Shown: positions 18,672 to 28,813, counted from the first letter of the stretch. The stretch: 64,000 nucleotides of DNA from Fen731 sp964481885 (GCA_964481885.1 CAYZUS010000003.1:1-64000); one strand, 5' to 3'. The notes: generated by a model not told the origin, from the letters alone. Numbers and translations: made by a program.

Positions 18672-20801
18672 TTAAAAATGAAATAATTTCCCCGAAAGGT
18701 CCGCAACAAGAACTGCTGTTTCTATTGCAACCACGCTTATAAGCTTGATAAGGATGTTCATGGATGGACCCGCGGTGTCTTTTAACGGATCTCCTACCGT
18801 ATCCCCGATTACTGAAGCAGAATGCTCCGGGGTCCCGCTTCTTCCCTCTTCCTCTATTTTTTTCTTTGCATTATCAAGCGCTCCACCTGCATTTGCCATA
18901 AATATTGCCTGGGCAAATCCTGAAAGAAGAGTTCCAATTATAAGGGCTACCACGCCTCCCGGGCCCAGCAGAATTCCTACAACTACCGGAATTACGAAAA
19001 TCATTATTCCCGGAGCTATAATACCTCTCTGCGCGGCCCTGGTAACTATTGTTATGAAAGCTTTCGGGTCACCCTTGGATTTTCCTGCCATTATCTCCTT
19101 TATCTGTTTTCTTGCTTCAACAACAACTTTGTCTGCGGCTCTTCCTACGGCTCCTATAAGCAGGGATGTAAACAGGTAGGGCAGCATAACGCCTGTAAAC
19201 AAACCAGCCAGTATCTTGGGATCCCTCATGAAATCCAGTATTACTTTGATATTGAGAAGTTCTATCTTTGAAAAATAAGCCTGTCCCAGAGCAAGCGCCG
19301 TAATAGCTGCGCTTCCTATCAGAAGACCCTTTCCAATTGCAGCAGTTGTATTTCCTACAGCATCAAGCTTGTCTGTTGTTCTTCTGACTTCAGGTGGGAG
19401 TTCGGTCATGGACGCAATGCCTCCGGCATTGTCTGCAATGGGTCCGTATACATCAATTGTTATGGCAAAAGGAGTCACTGCAAGCATCGATACTGCAGCA
19501 AGCGAGACTCCATATAGCCCCATTTTAAAATCCGCCGCTCCGCCGGATATATAAAAACTAAAAAGCATGACAGCTATAACAGTAAGAGCAGGAAGCAGCG
19601 TGCTTTCCATTCCATATGCAAGGCCGTTAACGACAAGAGTTGCAGGTCCGGTCTTTGCGCTTTCCGCTATGTTTCTTGTAGGTCTGTATTTTGAATCTGT
19701 ATACAGAAGGGTAAACAAGCCTATTAGAAATCCCGCAAATACACCGCCGAGAGTTGCCCAGAACAGGAAATTATAAGATGCTCCAAGCGTGTATCTTACA
19801 GTAAAGTAAGACAGTACGATTATTCCAACGACCGTTATGAATAATCCTGCCAGCGTGGTGGCCGTAAGTTTGGAAACTGTTGCATTTTCCTTATACCTGC
19901 CGACAATGATCTTTATTATAAAAATAGCAAGAATTGAAGCAAACGCTCCCGCAGTGGAAATCACCATGGGCAGAACTATGCTGTTTAACATAAGCGGCGA
20001 ACCCTTGAATGCAAGAAAACCCAGAAATTCTGTGGCAATTATTGCTCCTACCCAGGATTCAAGCGAATCAGCCTTCATGCCTCCGACATCTCCAACATTG
20101 TCTCCAACATTGTCTGCGATTGTAGCAGGATTTCTGTAATCATCTTCGGCCAGTCCCGACTCAACTTTTCCCACATAGTCAGCACCCATATCTGCAGCTT
20201 TTGTAAAAATTCCGCCACCTGTTCTCATAAAGAATGCTGCAAAACTTGCACCAATAGTAAAAGTTATAAGAATATTTACAACACTCTCCATGCTGGCAAC
20301 AGGGTCGGCCACTGATTTACCATAGAACCAGTAGAGTATATTAAACCAGAAGGCCGTATCAAAAAGCGCCACCGTTCCAAGAAGGAGTCCTGCCGCTGCA
20401 GCGGCCGTAAACGCTATGTTCATTGCTTCTCCAAGGCCTTTTTTCTGGGCAGCATATGTAACACGTGAGTTGGAAGTAGTGGAAATCCACATTCCTATGT
20501 ACCCTATCAGGAGACTGAAACCCATGCCTGTTGCAAATGCCGGAAGAGAGGGCCATTCAAGATACTTAAAGTAAACCATTATTCCAAAAAGTATTTCTAG
20601 AACAACAAAAAAAATCACCATTATTTTGGCTTGCTGGTTAAGGTATGCCCTGCTCCCTATTGAAATTGCATTTGATATTTCTATCATTCTCGGAGTACCC
20701 CTGCTTTTTTTGCGTACAAGGGAAGCAAAAACAATTGCCAGAATCAGTGAAACAACCGCCCCGATGAAAGGTACGATTCTTAAAAACAGCATGTTTGGCA
20801 C
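18672..20801 (-). CDS. hppA: Membrane-bound ion-translocating pyrophosphatase, K+-dependent type
   Basis: A 709-aa integral membrane protein with about 16 helices that hydrolyses pyrophosphate and pumps H+ and/or Na+. Hallmarks are GADYVGKVE and NPATIADNVGDNVGD (pyrophosphate/Mg site) and the late GDTVGDPLKDTAGPS. The motif GNTTAAIGKG has Ala where K+-independent enzymes have Lys, placing it in the K+-dependent class; that class includes Na+ pumps, so the ion is not settled. The start is the GTG at 20801, 8 nt after AAAGGAGG. Transcribed alone. Such pumps are common in energy-limited anaerobes, where they recover energy from biosynthetic pyrophosphate. Confidence 0.95.
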   Translation of the reverse strand: MPNMLFLRIVPFIGAVVSLILAIVFASLVRKKSRGTPRMIEISNAISIGSRAYLNQQAKIMVIFFVVLEILFGIMVYFKYLEWPSLPAFATGMGFSLLIGYIGMWISTTSNSRVTYAAQKKGLGEAMNIAFTAAAAAGLLLGTVALFDTAFWFNILYWFYGKSVADPVASMESVVNILITFTIGASFAAFFMRTGGGIFTKAADMGADYVGKVESGLAEDDYRNPATIADNVGDNVGDVGGMKADSLESWVGAIIATEFLGFLAFKGSPLMLNSIVLPMVISTAGAFASILAIFIIKIIVGRYKENATVSKLTATTLAGLFITVVGIIVLSYFTVRYTLGASYNFLFWATLGGVFAGFLIGLFTLLYTDSKYRPTRNIAESAKTGPATLVVNGLAYGMESTLLPALTVIAVMLFSFYISGGAADFKMGLYGVSLAAVSMLAVTPFAITIDVYGPIADNAGGIASMTELPPEVRRTTDKLDAVGNTTAAIGKGLLIGSAAITALALGQAYFSKIELLNIKVILDFMRDPKILAGLFTGVMLPYLFTSLLIGAVGRAADKVVVEARKQIKEIMAGKSKGDPKAFITIVTRAAQRGIIAPGIMIFVIPVVVGILLGPGGVVALIIGTLLSGFAQAIFMANAGGALDNAKKKIEEEGRSGTPEHSASVIGDTVGDPLKDTAGPSMNILIKLISVVAIETAVLVADLSGKLFHF

Positions 20802-21092
20802 TTATACACCCTCCTTTGACTTTTGAAATTATTTTTTGGTTGCTAATTACTGTAAATATATATAAATTTTAGAACTTTCAAATAAGGTGGCATATGTTTT
20901 TTCAAATTAAAATCCGGACAAGAAACAAATTCTTTTACAAAAATATTTTACAAAAACCGGTTTCCATAAAACCACCAGCAGGAAAAGAATATTTTAAGAA
21001 AATTCAAAGTAAATTCTAACAAATAACCCGGCAAGTTAGCAAGCTATTTATTAAATTAATTGCAGTATGTGCAGAAAATTGCAGACAATTTT

Positions 21093-23066
21093 TTAATAAT
21101 TCTCTTCAATTATTTTTTTAAATATTTTTACGAATGCCGGATCAAATTTTGTTCCGGAGCAATTTACCAGCTCTTTCATTGCTGCCTCTTTGCTTATGGC
21201 GGTAGCATAAGGCCTTCCGTTTATCATAACATCATAAGAATCAACTATTAAAACAATTCTTGAGAGCATTGGGATTTTATCCCCTTTTAAACCCTGTGGG
21301 TAGCCGCTTCCATCCCACCATTCGTGATGGCACAATATATCTTCAGCTATAGGCATAAGTTGGGGTGACGTACGGGCAATGTTATACCCTATTTCAGAAT
21401 GCCTCTTGACAATGTCCCATTCCTTATCTGTCAGCTTGTCCTTTTTCAAAAGTATGGCCTCCGGAATGGCTATTTTCCCTATATCGTGAAGTTCCGCAAA
21501 AATGGCCAGGTCATTTAACGCGCTCTCAGAAAGTTTTATGGATTTTCCAAGTTTTACTGACAGGGCCACCAGCCTTCTGGAGTGTTCTTCAGTTTCATAA
21601 CTTTTTTCATACATCATTCTTTCAATAGCTGATATCACGGCACTTGAAGAGCTTCTTTTTTCAAGCAGCTTGTTTTTATACATATTTGTCTCAGCCAGTT
21701 TTAGAGCGGTCTCTACTTTTAAAGATTCATCCAGTTTGGTAAATATGCCAAAGGAAATAGATATCGGCAGGTCCTTTATGGAATATTTTTTAACGCAGGC
21801 TTTTTTTATTCTTTCTAATATCTGTTCAACAACCAGAGTCGTGGTTTTCGGTAAAATTATGGCAAATTCGTCCCCACCCCACCTGGCTACGACATCCTCT
21901 GAACGGAAATATTTCTTTAACAAGTTTGCCACAGTTATCAATAGTTTGTCCCCTGCGTGATGGCCGATAGTGTCATTTACAAGTTTTAAGCCATTGATAT
22001 CTCCAAGAATATAGCTTATAGGCAGCTGTCTTTTATTATCGAGCCTTTCGAGCTCCTCCCGAAAATATGCCCTGTTATAAAGACCCGTGAGACTGTCATG
22101 AAATGAAAGATATCGCAGCTTTTTATCTGTTTTTTTCCTGACTGTTATATCCCTGACTATTCCCTGGTAATATTTAGGTTTGTTTCCTTCTTCTGTTACA
22201 TTTGAACTGATCTCAACATCAATAAGTGACCCGTCTTTTTTTCTAAAGGTGGCTCCATACGGTTTGCCTTTGCCTTCCGAGTCAGGCCCTTCCAGTTTTG
22301 TAGCGTATATGCTATTTGGAATATCGACGCCCAACAGCTCTGCCTTGCTGTCATATCCCAGCAATTCAACCAGCGCTCTGTTTGCGTCAATAAATTTGCC
22401 TTCCACTGTACTTAAATATATTCCATCAATGGAGTTCTCAAAAAGACTGCGAAACTTTTCTTCGCTCACTTTAAGATCTGCTTCCGACTTTTTTAAGTCA
22501 TCTATGTTGCTTATTGAAATCATGGCTAATTTTCGGTTATTACTCACTTTCAATTGGGTGCAATTCAACAAAACATAAAAAGTGGTGCCATTTGGCCTGA
22601 TCATTTCCAGCTCACAGCTATTATTATGAAAATCATAAAAAATGTTTAACAAAAGGTGTTCCCAGATACCAAGGTGCTTTCTGGAAATAAGCCTGGCAAA
22701 TCCGTGATTAATCAGGTTTTTAAGTTCAACTCTCAACATGGCTGTAGCCGCAAAGTTTGCTTCCAGCACCAAGCCGGACTGTGTGATTGAAAGATATCCT
22801 ATTGGGGCAAAATCATACAGATCTCTGTACTTTTCTTTTTCTTCTTCCAAAGCCAGCAACGTTGTTTTCATCTGATTATTCTGCATTTCAAGCTCAATCT
22901 GATGCACCTCGAGCTCATGGATAATTTCGTCAACCGGTTTGCCTTTTAAAATTAACCCGGATGATTTGTTTTGAGAAGCCAGGAGTTTTGATTCTGCTGC
23001 ATTCCTTAATACAAACTCATAATTTTTGTCTTTTTTGCCTTCTATATCATTGTTTTGATTCTCCAA
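21093..23066 (-). CDS. PAS-PAS-GGDEF-HD-GYP cyclic-di-GMP enzyme; start affected by homopolymer tracts
   Basis: A 657-aa paralogue of the 8221-10215 protein with the same order: HELEVHQIELEMQN helix, two PAS domains, intact RWGGDEF, then HDIGKIA and HHEWWDGSGYP of HD-GYP. As given, the frame opens at a TTG (23066) that directly follows a G9 tract and has no well-placed ribosome-binding site. An ATG at 23136, 7 nt after AGGA, starts a short frame that ends after 29 codons. Losing one base from the G9 or A8 tract would join that ATG in frame, giving about 680 aa. The start is therefore uncertain: either a sequencing indel or on/off phase variation. Confidence 0.88.
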   Translation of the reverse strand: MENQNNDIEGKKDKNYEFVLRNAAESKLLASQNKSSGLILKGKPVDEIIHELEVHQIELEMQNNQMKTTLLALEEEKEKYRDLYDFAPIGYLSITQSGLVLEANFAATAMLRVELKNLINHGFARLISRKHLGIWEHLLLNIFYDFHNNSCELEMIRPNGTTFYVLLNCTQLKVSNNRKLAMISISNIDDLKKSEADLKVSEEKFRSLFENSIDGIYLSTVEGKFIDANRALVELLGYDSKAELLGVDIPNSIYATKLEGPDSEGKGKPYGATFRKKDGSLIDVEISSNVTEEGNKPKYYQGIVRDITVRKKTDKKLRYLSFHDSLTGLYNRAYFREELERLDNKRQLPISYILGDINGLKLVNDTIGHHAGDKLLITVANLLKKYFRSEDVVARWGGDEFAIILPKTTTLVVEQILERIKKACVKKYSIKDLPISISFGIFTKLDESLKVETALKLAETNMYKNKLLEKRSSSSAVISAIERMMYEKSYETEEHSRRLVALSVKLGKSIKLSESALNDLAIFAELHDIGKIAIPEAILLKKDKLTDKEWDIVKRHSEIGYNIARTSPQLMPIAEDILCHHEWWDGSGYPQGLKGDKIPMLSRIVLIVDSYDVMINGRPYATAISKEAAMKELVNCSGTKFDPAFVKIFKKIIEENY

Positions 23067-23069
23067 AGA

Positions 23070-23086
23070 CCCCCCCCCTTTTTTTT
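23070..23086 (-). repeat. A8-G9 homopolymer tract at the 5' end of a c-di-GMP gene
   Basis: The plus strand shows C9 (23070-23078) followed by T8 (23079-23086), i.e. A8 G9 in the sense direction, lying between a well-placed ATG/AGGA start (23136) and the body of the GGDEF-HD-GYP gene. The two frames differ by exactly one base. Confidence 0.8.
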
Positions 23087-23222
23087 CCTCTCTCTGCTTC
23101 TATCTCTCCTTCCCTCTTTATTATTATCTTTTTCATTATTTGTTCCTGATTATATATGTGCATTATTACTATAAAAGCCTTATAGATTTTATATTTACTT
23201 TCTATATTTTTTTAACGGCTGC

Positions 23223-26200
23223 TTAAGCCTGTTTACGTTCAGTTATGTCCTCTATGGCAAGAAGCATGAGATTAGTGTCGGGTTCTTTTAGAATTATAAG
23301 ACGAGCATTAAGCAGCATAACCTTGTGGCCAATACCCGGGAATTCATTTTCAACCTCATAGTCGTCAAACTTGCCGTCTCTTGGAAGTATCTCTTCAAGC
23401 AATACCCTGAGCTTTGGAATATCCCATTGTCTGTTTCCCAAATCATAAATAAGATTGCCTACAGTTTCCTGCGGGGTCACCATGAAAAAATCGTAGAAAC
23501 TTTGGTTTGCAGAAATAACTCTCAGATCTTTATTAAAAGTAATCAGGGGTTCACGAACTGCATTAAAAATATTTTCAGCAAGTTCAGAAGAAGCCTGATA
23601 AGAAGCTTCAATTTTTTTAAGTGCCGTTATATCTGTAAAAGTTATTACCACACCATCAACAACTTCCTCAATAGTCCGATAAGGCATAATACGCATCAGA
23701 TACCATGCTCCTGTATCAGTTATTAGCTCTTCTTCATGTGATATGAACATTTCAAGCGAATTTCTGGCTTTGTTGATCAATCCACTGATTAATATTTTGG
23801 AATTAATATCCTCCAAAGGCCGCCCGATATCTGCCGGAATCAGGTTAAACAATTTGACAGCCAGCATGGTATATCTTTTAATATTGAGCTTCTCATCCAG
23901 GAATATTGTTCCTACGTTAACATTTTCAAGCAGATTTTTTAAGTCATTTTGAGTTTCGGCAAGCTGGTCGATTTTTGAGCTTAACTCTGAATTTACTGTT
24001 ATAAGTTCTTCATTGACTGACTGCATTTCTTCCCGAGACGTATCCAACTCTTCATTCGTGGACTGGAGCTCTTCATTCGTGGACTGGAGCTCTTCATTCG
24101 TGGACTTTAGTTCTTCATTGGAGGCTTGCGACTCTTCATTTATTGCGTTGAGATTTTCCTTTTCGTAGGCAAGCTCTCTTTCAAGTTCTTCTATGTATTT
24201 GGCTTCTTTTTCTTTATTGGAAATTTTTACAGAAACAGGTTCTTTATTTTGCTGTTTTTTCGATATTTCCTGAAAACTTACCAGCATAAATTCCGGAGGT
24301 TTGCCTGAATCGATAATCGGCGCAACAATTAAATTAACAAGCTGGGTGCCTCCAATAGTATTAACAGTTATATTATTGTATTCCTGCTGTTTATTTTGCG
24401 AACCAGCGTTACGTATGGCTGCACTGATTTTTAGCTTTAGTTCCTTGGCTGCCATTTCAATAATATTAAGGCTTGCCGGCCCGGGAGCAGGACTCAGATA
24501 CTTCCCTGTGTCCCCATGCACAAATAGAATGTTCCCTGACCAGTCTATTACCACCGAGGATGGCGCATAGGATTTAAGCAGCTCCCTGCTGACAATCTCT
24601 GCAAGATTAAACCCATCAGTTTTAATTGCGGCATTTACAAATTTTTCTTTTTTTTGCGTGTCGCGATAAGCGAAATTTCCAAACAACTCTATATGTTTTG
24701 GCAAAATGGCGGAAATTGCTTTATAGATCTTATGTTTTTTATTTACTGAAGTAAAGAGGTCCGTCTGGCTGCCGATAGTTTCTGCTGGACCTAAAAATAA
24801 TATTCCGCCCGGTTTTAGCGAATAAGAAAAAATTGAAATCAGCAATTTCTGAAGCTGGGGTTCAAGATAAATAAGCAGGTTTCTGCAACTGATAAAGTCA
24901 AGCTTGATAAAAGGCGGATCATTTATCACGTTCTGGACAGCAAAAGTAATCATTTCCCGGATTTCTTTCCTGACCTTATAAGCACCGGCATCTTTTATAA
25001 AAAACTTCTTTAATCTTTCAGGAGATACATCTATTGCGATGTTTTCCTGATATGTACCTGAACGCGCCGTATTTATTGAATCTGAACTGATGTCTGTGCT
25101 GTATATCTGGACTTTAAAATCCTGTTGTACTTCATCCATGTATTCCCTTAGACAAATGGCAATGGAGTATGCCTCCTCCCCTGAAGAAGATGCCGGCACC
25201 CATATCCTGAAGCAGTAATCTTCAGGCTTGTCCAAAAACATTTGAGGGAAGATGTCTTTTTTTAAAATCTCAAAAGCATCAGAGTCCCTGAAAAAATTGG
25301 TGACATTAATGAGCAACTCTTTAAAGAGAATCTGTGTTTCCTCGGGATTTTCTTTGAGGAAGCGAGCATAAGTGTCAATTGATTCTACATTGTTAGCCTC
25401 CATCCTGCGTTCTATTCGTCGTCCCACAGTAGTCTGCTTATACAGGCTGAAGTCATGGGTTGTGGCAGAGCGTACGATTTTTAATATTTCCCTGGTGTCA
25501 TATATCGTCGGGTCCGTTAAAGAACTTGACATCCCTGTTTCCTTCCTAAACCGGTTTTCAACACAGCTCAATAGTTTTTCCGGTATCTTGTCGACAGCCA
25601 GGACATAGGTAGCAAGATTGTTTCTTACCGCGCTGGATGGCATTCCGTCGTATTTTGCTGTAGACGGATCCTGCACAAAAGTTGTCCCCCCGGCTCCCAG
25701 AATGGCGCGAAGGCCAAATGTTCCGTCAGTACCGGTTCCGGAAAGAATTATCCCTATTGCCTGCTCCTCCTGGTCCTCTGCAAGAGAGCGAAGGAAGTAA
25801 TCTATAGGCATGCGTTGTCCGCGGATTTTTCCGGGTATAACAAGCTGAAGCTCACCATGAAAGATTGCCATATCATAATTAGGAGGAATAACATAGACAT
25901 GGTTCGGTTCTACGGTCATATTATTCCGCACTTCCTGAACAGGCATTTCAGTGCATCTCTGCAGAATCTCAGTAAGCATACTAGCGTGGCTTGGGTCCAG
26001 ATGAGACACAAGTACAAAAGCAACCCCACTGCTGGGTTTTAAGCTGCGAAAGAATTCCTCAAAGGATTCGAGTCCTCCAGCCGAGGCACCCATTCCAACA
26101 ATCGGAAAAAATTTTTTTTGACTGTCTTCGGGGTTTTGTTCATGTGGAGGTCCATCATGAGGCTTAGTCCGGGCACTGGTTGAATTTATTCCATCCTCCA

Positions 26201-26429
26201 TAATTTCGGGGCCGTTTGATTTTTCTTTCGCTGTAATTTTTTTGGTGTTTCCCGGCTTTGACCTGGGACTGACTTTCTTATTATTATCCGGCTCAATCCG
26301 GGCACCGGCTGTTTTTATCTCAGCGCGGTCCTTAATTTTCTCAGGGCCGGTTTCTTTAATTTTAGCGCTTTGGGAATTTGATTTTACCGGTTTTGAAGCA
26401 GGAGGATTGTTATCGATATTTTTCATCAT
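23223..26429 (-). CDS. CheB-CheR-PAS fusion signalling protein, second copy
   Basis: A protein of about 1068 aa. A disordered Lys/Pro/Glu-rich N-terminal tail (about 100 residues) precedes CheB (GMGASAGGLES, VSHLDPSHAS, LSGTGTDGTFG), CheR (IWVPASSSGEEAYS, LDFISCRNLLIYL), a PAS-like domain, a coiled coil of STNEELQ heptads, and two PAS domains. It ends at EDITERKQA, exactly where many relatives continue into a histidine kinase, which is absent here. In CheR the usual GCSTGEE glycine-rich loop is ASSSGEE. The start is the ATG at 26429 or the next codon (26426), after GAGAGG. It lies 157 bp upstream of the GGDEF-HD-GYP gene on the same strand, mirroring the 5070/8221 pair. Confidence 0.88.
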   Translation of the reverse strand: MMKNIDNNPPASKPVKSNSQSAKIKETGPEKIKDRAEIKTAGARIEPDNNKKVSPRSKPGNTKKITAKEKSNGPEIMEDGINSTSARTKPHDGPPHEQNPEDSQKKFFPIVGMGASAGGLESFEEFFRSLKPSSGVAFVLVSHLDPSHASMLTEILQRCTEMPVQEVRNNMTVEPNHVYVIPPNYDMAIFHGELQLVIPGKIRGQRMPIDYFLRSLAEDQEEQAIGIILSGTGTDGTFGLRAILGAGGTTFVQDPSTAKYDGMPSSAVRNNLATYVLAVDKIPEKLLSCVENRFRKETGMSSSLTDPTIYDTREILKIVRSATTHDFSLYKQTTVGRRIERRMEANNVESIDTYARFLKENPEETQILFKELLINVTNFFRDSDAFEILKKDIFPQMFLDKPEDYCFRIWVPASSSGEEAYSIAICLREYMDEVQQDFKVQIYSTDISSDSINTARSGTYQENIAIDVSPERLKKFFIKDAGAYKVRKEIREMITFAVQNVINDPPFIKLDFISCRNLLIYLEPQLQKLLISIFSYSLKPGGILFLGPAETIGSQTDLFTSVNKKHKIYKAISAILPKHIELFGNFAYRDTQKKEKFVNAAIKTDGFNLAEIVSRELLKSYAPSSVVIDWSGNILFVHGDTGKYLSPAPGPASLNIIEMAAKELKLKISAAIRNAGSQNKQQEYNNITVNTIGGTQLVNLIVAPIIDSGKPPEFMLVSFQEISKKQQNKEPVSVKISNKEKEAKYIEELERELAYEKENLNAINEESQASNEELKSTNEELQSTNEELQSTNEELDTSREEMQSVNEELITVNSELSSKIDQLAETQNDLKNLLENVNVGTIFLDEKLNIKRYTMLAVKLFNLIPADIGRPLEDINSKILISGLINKARNSLEMFISHEEELITDTGAWYLMRIMPYRTIEEVVDGVVITFTDITALKKIEASYQASSELAENIFNAVREPLITFNKDLRVISANQSFYDFFMVTPQETVGNLIYDLGNRQWDIPKLRVLLEEILPRDGKFDDYEVENEFPGIGHKVMLLNARLIILKEPDTNLMLLAIEDITERKQA
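24040..24123 (-). repeat. 21-bp coding tandem repeat in the CheB-CheR coiled coil
   Basis: Four 21-bp units (two identical, at 24061-24081 and 24082-24102) encode the heptad STNEELQ. Near-identical DNA implies recent slippage, so coiled-coil length may vary between strains. Confidence 0.8.
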
Positions 26430-26949
26430 CTTGGCCTCTCTATTTTGAGAATACAATAAAATTTTAAAATCAGATAATTGGAATTATTTGTATATTGATT
26501 TATTATAAACAGTATACAGTGTCTGAATATTTCAGTTTTTTAGATAAATATCCGATTTGTCAGCATTGGTTTGTTCAGTATTAATTTCTTACAATCTCAA
26601 ATCATTGCCAACCATTCAGTGAGGACCAACCGTTATAAACAGTATTCAAATAATAAATAAAAATAATATATCAATAATTAAATTACTATAGATATTGCAG
26701 AAATAATAAAGATATTATATCAGTAATAGAATAATAAATAAATAATTTTAATCCGCATACCGTGATTCATACAATCAGCCACAAGATGCTGGAAGTATTA
26801 ACATCAATTGAGTTTTTTCACTGAGGAATTAAAATCAGGTAACGCCATTATGGTTATCAGGATGCCGGCTTGCATTAAATTTATTTTTACCGTAATTGCT
26901 GTTATAATTTTTTACCGGGTATTGTGGAAATATTTTTTAAAAAAAGGTT
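26430..26949. other. AT-rich divergent intergenic region, no gene seen
   Basis: The gap lies between the leftward CheB-CheR gene and the rightward membrane-protein gene. It is dominated by 'aataata' strings (26640-26760). I see no RNA gene, clear terminator or coding frame with start signals. Confidence 0.4.
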
Positions 26950-28455
26950 TTGGGTAAAAAAGGCATACGTAATTTTATGGAACTTGAACGCAAAAAATAC
27001 TGGATTTTACTTTCAGGGTTAATAATCGGGGCAGCCTTCGATGTTTTTTTCTATAATAAGACTCTTGGGATTTCGTACATGATTTTTATTGTCCTGGCAC
27101 TGACAGTGCTTATGGTCAGTTTTTGGGGCTCTTTAAAAAAATTAAACAAGCCTGCATGGTTATTTACAATTCCAGTTTTGCTGCTTTCATCAACATTTTT
27201 TATTTATTCAAACGAAAGGCTGAAAGTTTTAAATTACCTGATTGTTCCCCTGTTGGTAATCATTCTCAGCTCCCTGCTTGCCAATATAAACAAATCAGAC
27301 TGGTCAGATATAAGATTTATTGGAGATATCGCCAAAAGGATTTTTGTGCCTTTCAGGTTTATTCACAGGCCATTTTTGATACTGTCCAGAATGACTGACA
27401 GCAGCGGCAAAGACAGTAAAAGCAGGATCCTGCCAAAAGTAATTATTGGCATATTGATTTCAATTCCGCTTCTTGCAATTATTTTGTGGCTCCTTACTTC
27501 TGCGGATATTGTGTTTAAAAATATTTTTATAGACATTCCTCTTTTAAAAATATTCAAGCATTTCTTACTGATAATCTCAGTTTCAGTTTATGCTGTTTCT
27601 TTTTTATGGGCATTGCTTAAGGCCTTTGACGAAAGAGGTGCCGGGCCGTCAGGAAATCCTGTATATAATAAAAAACAGTGGAAACTGTTTTTGGACCCCA
27701 TTGTTTTACTAACGGTCCTGCTTTTAATAAATGCAATTTTTGCGGTATTCTCCTTTATTCAGTTCAGGTATCTTTTCGGCGGAAGTTCTTTTATCACACC
27801 TTCTTCCTTTACCTATGCGGAATATGCAAGAAGAGGGTTTGCAGAGCTGGTTGTAGTAACTATTATTAATTTTGGAATTTTAATTTTTGGCCTTACATTT
27901 GTAAAAAAAGAAAGCAGGAAGATCTTTACTGCAATCAGGGCGCTGCTTTCCCTGCTTGTGATTTTTACTTTTATTTTGCTTGTATCGGCTTTTTACAGAA
28001 TGACAGTATATGAACAGGCCTATGGATTTACATACTTAAGGATATTTACACAGGCCTTTATGATAATGCTGTTCTTTTTGTTTATTATAAATATTATTTA
28101 TATCTGGTATCGCAGGCTTCCTATAATTAAATCATATTTTGTTATCTCTCTTGCAATTTATATAATTTTAAATTTTGCAAATGTTGATGTCATAATAGCA
28201 AAAAACAACATCAACCGATATTTTGAAATCGGGCAGATAGATGCTGCCTACTTAAAAGTTCTTTCCTATGATGCAACACCCGAAATAAAAAGGCTTTATG
28301 TCACAATCAAAAGCTCGGCGGACCCCAAAGAAAAGCAAATGGCCCTTGAATTATCAGAGTATTTCAAGGAGCTCAAATCAGACCTTGAAAATCAAAAAAG
28401 CTGGCAGAGCTTTAACATTTCAAGATACAGGGCGCAGCAAGTACTGGATAATTAA
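26950..28455 (+). CDS. Polytopic membrane protein, DUF4153/DUF4173-like
   Basis: A 501-aa protein (492 aa if the ATG at 26977 is the start) with about 11-12 hydrophobic helices and a short soluble C-terminal tail. The layout and the LISGL...FDVFFYNKTLGISY opening resemble DUF4153/DUF4173 proteins, whose function is not established. The TTG at 26950 and the ATG nine codons later are both poorly served by ribosome-binding sites. The last seven residues (AQQVLDN) and the stop codon are encoded by the first unit of the 31-bp tandem repeat that fills the gap behind it, so the C-terminus has been overwritten or copied by the repeat. Confidence 0.7.
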   Translation: MGKKGIRNFMELERKKYWILLSGLIIGAAFDVFFYNKTLGISYMIFIVLALTVLMVSFWGSLKKLNKPAWLFTIPVLLLSSTFFIYSNERLKVLNYLIVPLLVIILSSLLANINKSDWSDIRFIGDIAKRIFVPFRFIHRPFLILSRMTDSSGKDSKSRILPKVIIGILISIPLLAIILWLLTSADIVFKNIFIDIPLLKIFKHFLLIISVSVYAVSFLWALLKAFDERGAGPSGNPVYNKKQWKLFLDPIVLLTVLLLINAIFAVFSFIQFRYLFGGSSFITPSSFTYAEYARRGFAELVVVTIINFGILIFGLTFVKKESRKIFTAIRALLSLLVIFTFILLVSAFYRMTVYEQAYGFTYLRIFTQAFMIMLFFLFIINIIYIWYRRLPIIKSYFVISLAIYIILNFANVDVIIAKNNINRYFEIGQIDAAYLKVLSYDATPEIKRLYVTIKSSADPKEKQMALELSEYFKELKSDLENQKSWQSFNISRYRAQQVLDN

Positions 28456-28793
28456 TAGCTGGGCGCAGCAAGTACCGGATAATTAATAGCTTGGCGNNNN
28501 NNNNNNNNNNNNNNNNNNNNNNNNNNNNNNNNNNNNNNNNNNNNNNNNNNNNNNNNNNNNNNNNNNNNNNNNNNNNNNNNNNNNNNNNNNNNNNNNTACT
28601 GGATAATTAATAGCTGGGCGCAGCAAGTACCGGATAATTAATAGCTTGGCGCAGCAAGTACCGGATAATTAATAGCTTGGCGAAGCAAGTACCGGATAAT
28701 TAATAGCTTGGCGAAGCAAGTACCGGATAACAAAATGCAATGCCAGTCAGATAGTGGATCGTCAATAGCAGGGCGAAGCAAGTACCGGAGAGT
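28431..28793. repeat. 31-bp tandem repeat array
   Basis: The unit is 31 bp, beginning 'ggcgcagcaagtaccggat' and ending 'aattaatagctt'. Copies start at 28431, 28462, 28648, 28679 and 28710, with a degenerate one near 28773. The N run inside is flanked by the same 55 bases (28442-28496 and 28597-28651), so the assembler broke here and the copy number is unknown. There are no spacers, so it is not CRISPR. The reverse complement resembles the 24-bp array at 61724. Confidence 0.85.
28497..28596. other. 100-base N run that is a scaffolding artefact
   Basis: The 55 bases before (28442-28496) and after (28597-28651) are identical, as expected if two contigs overlap by one k-mer. The Ns do not represent known missing sequence, although repeat copies may have been collapsed. 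Confidence 0.85.
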
Positions 28794-28813
28794 TAAAATA
28801 AATGAGTGTTCAT

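Noticed and set aside
28431..28793. CRISPR array
   Set aside because: Units are directly adjacent with no unique spacers, and no cas gene is in the window. The same applies to the array at 61724.
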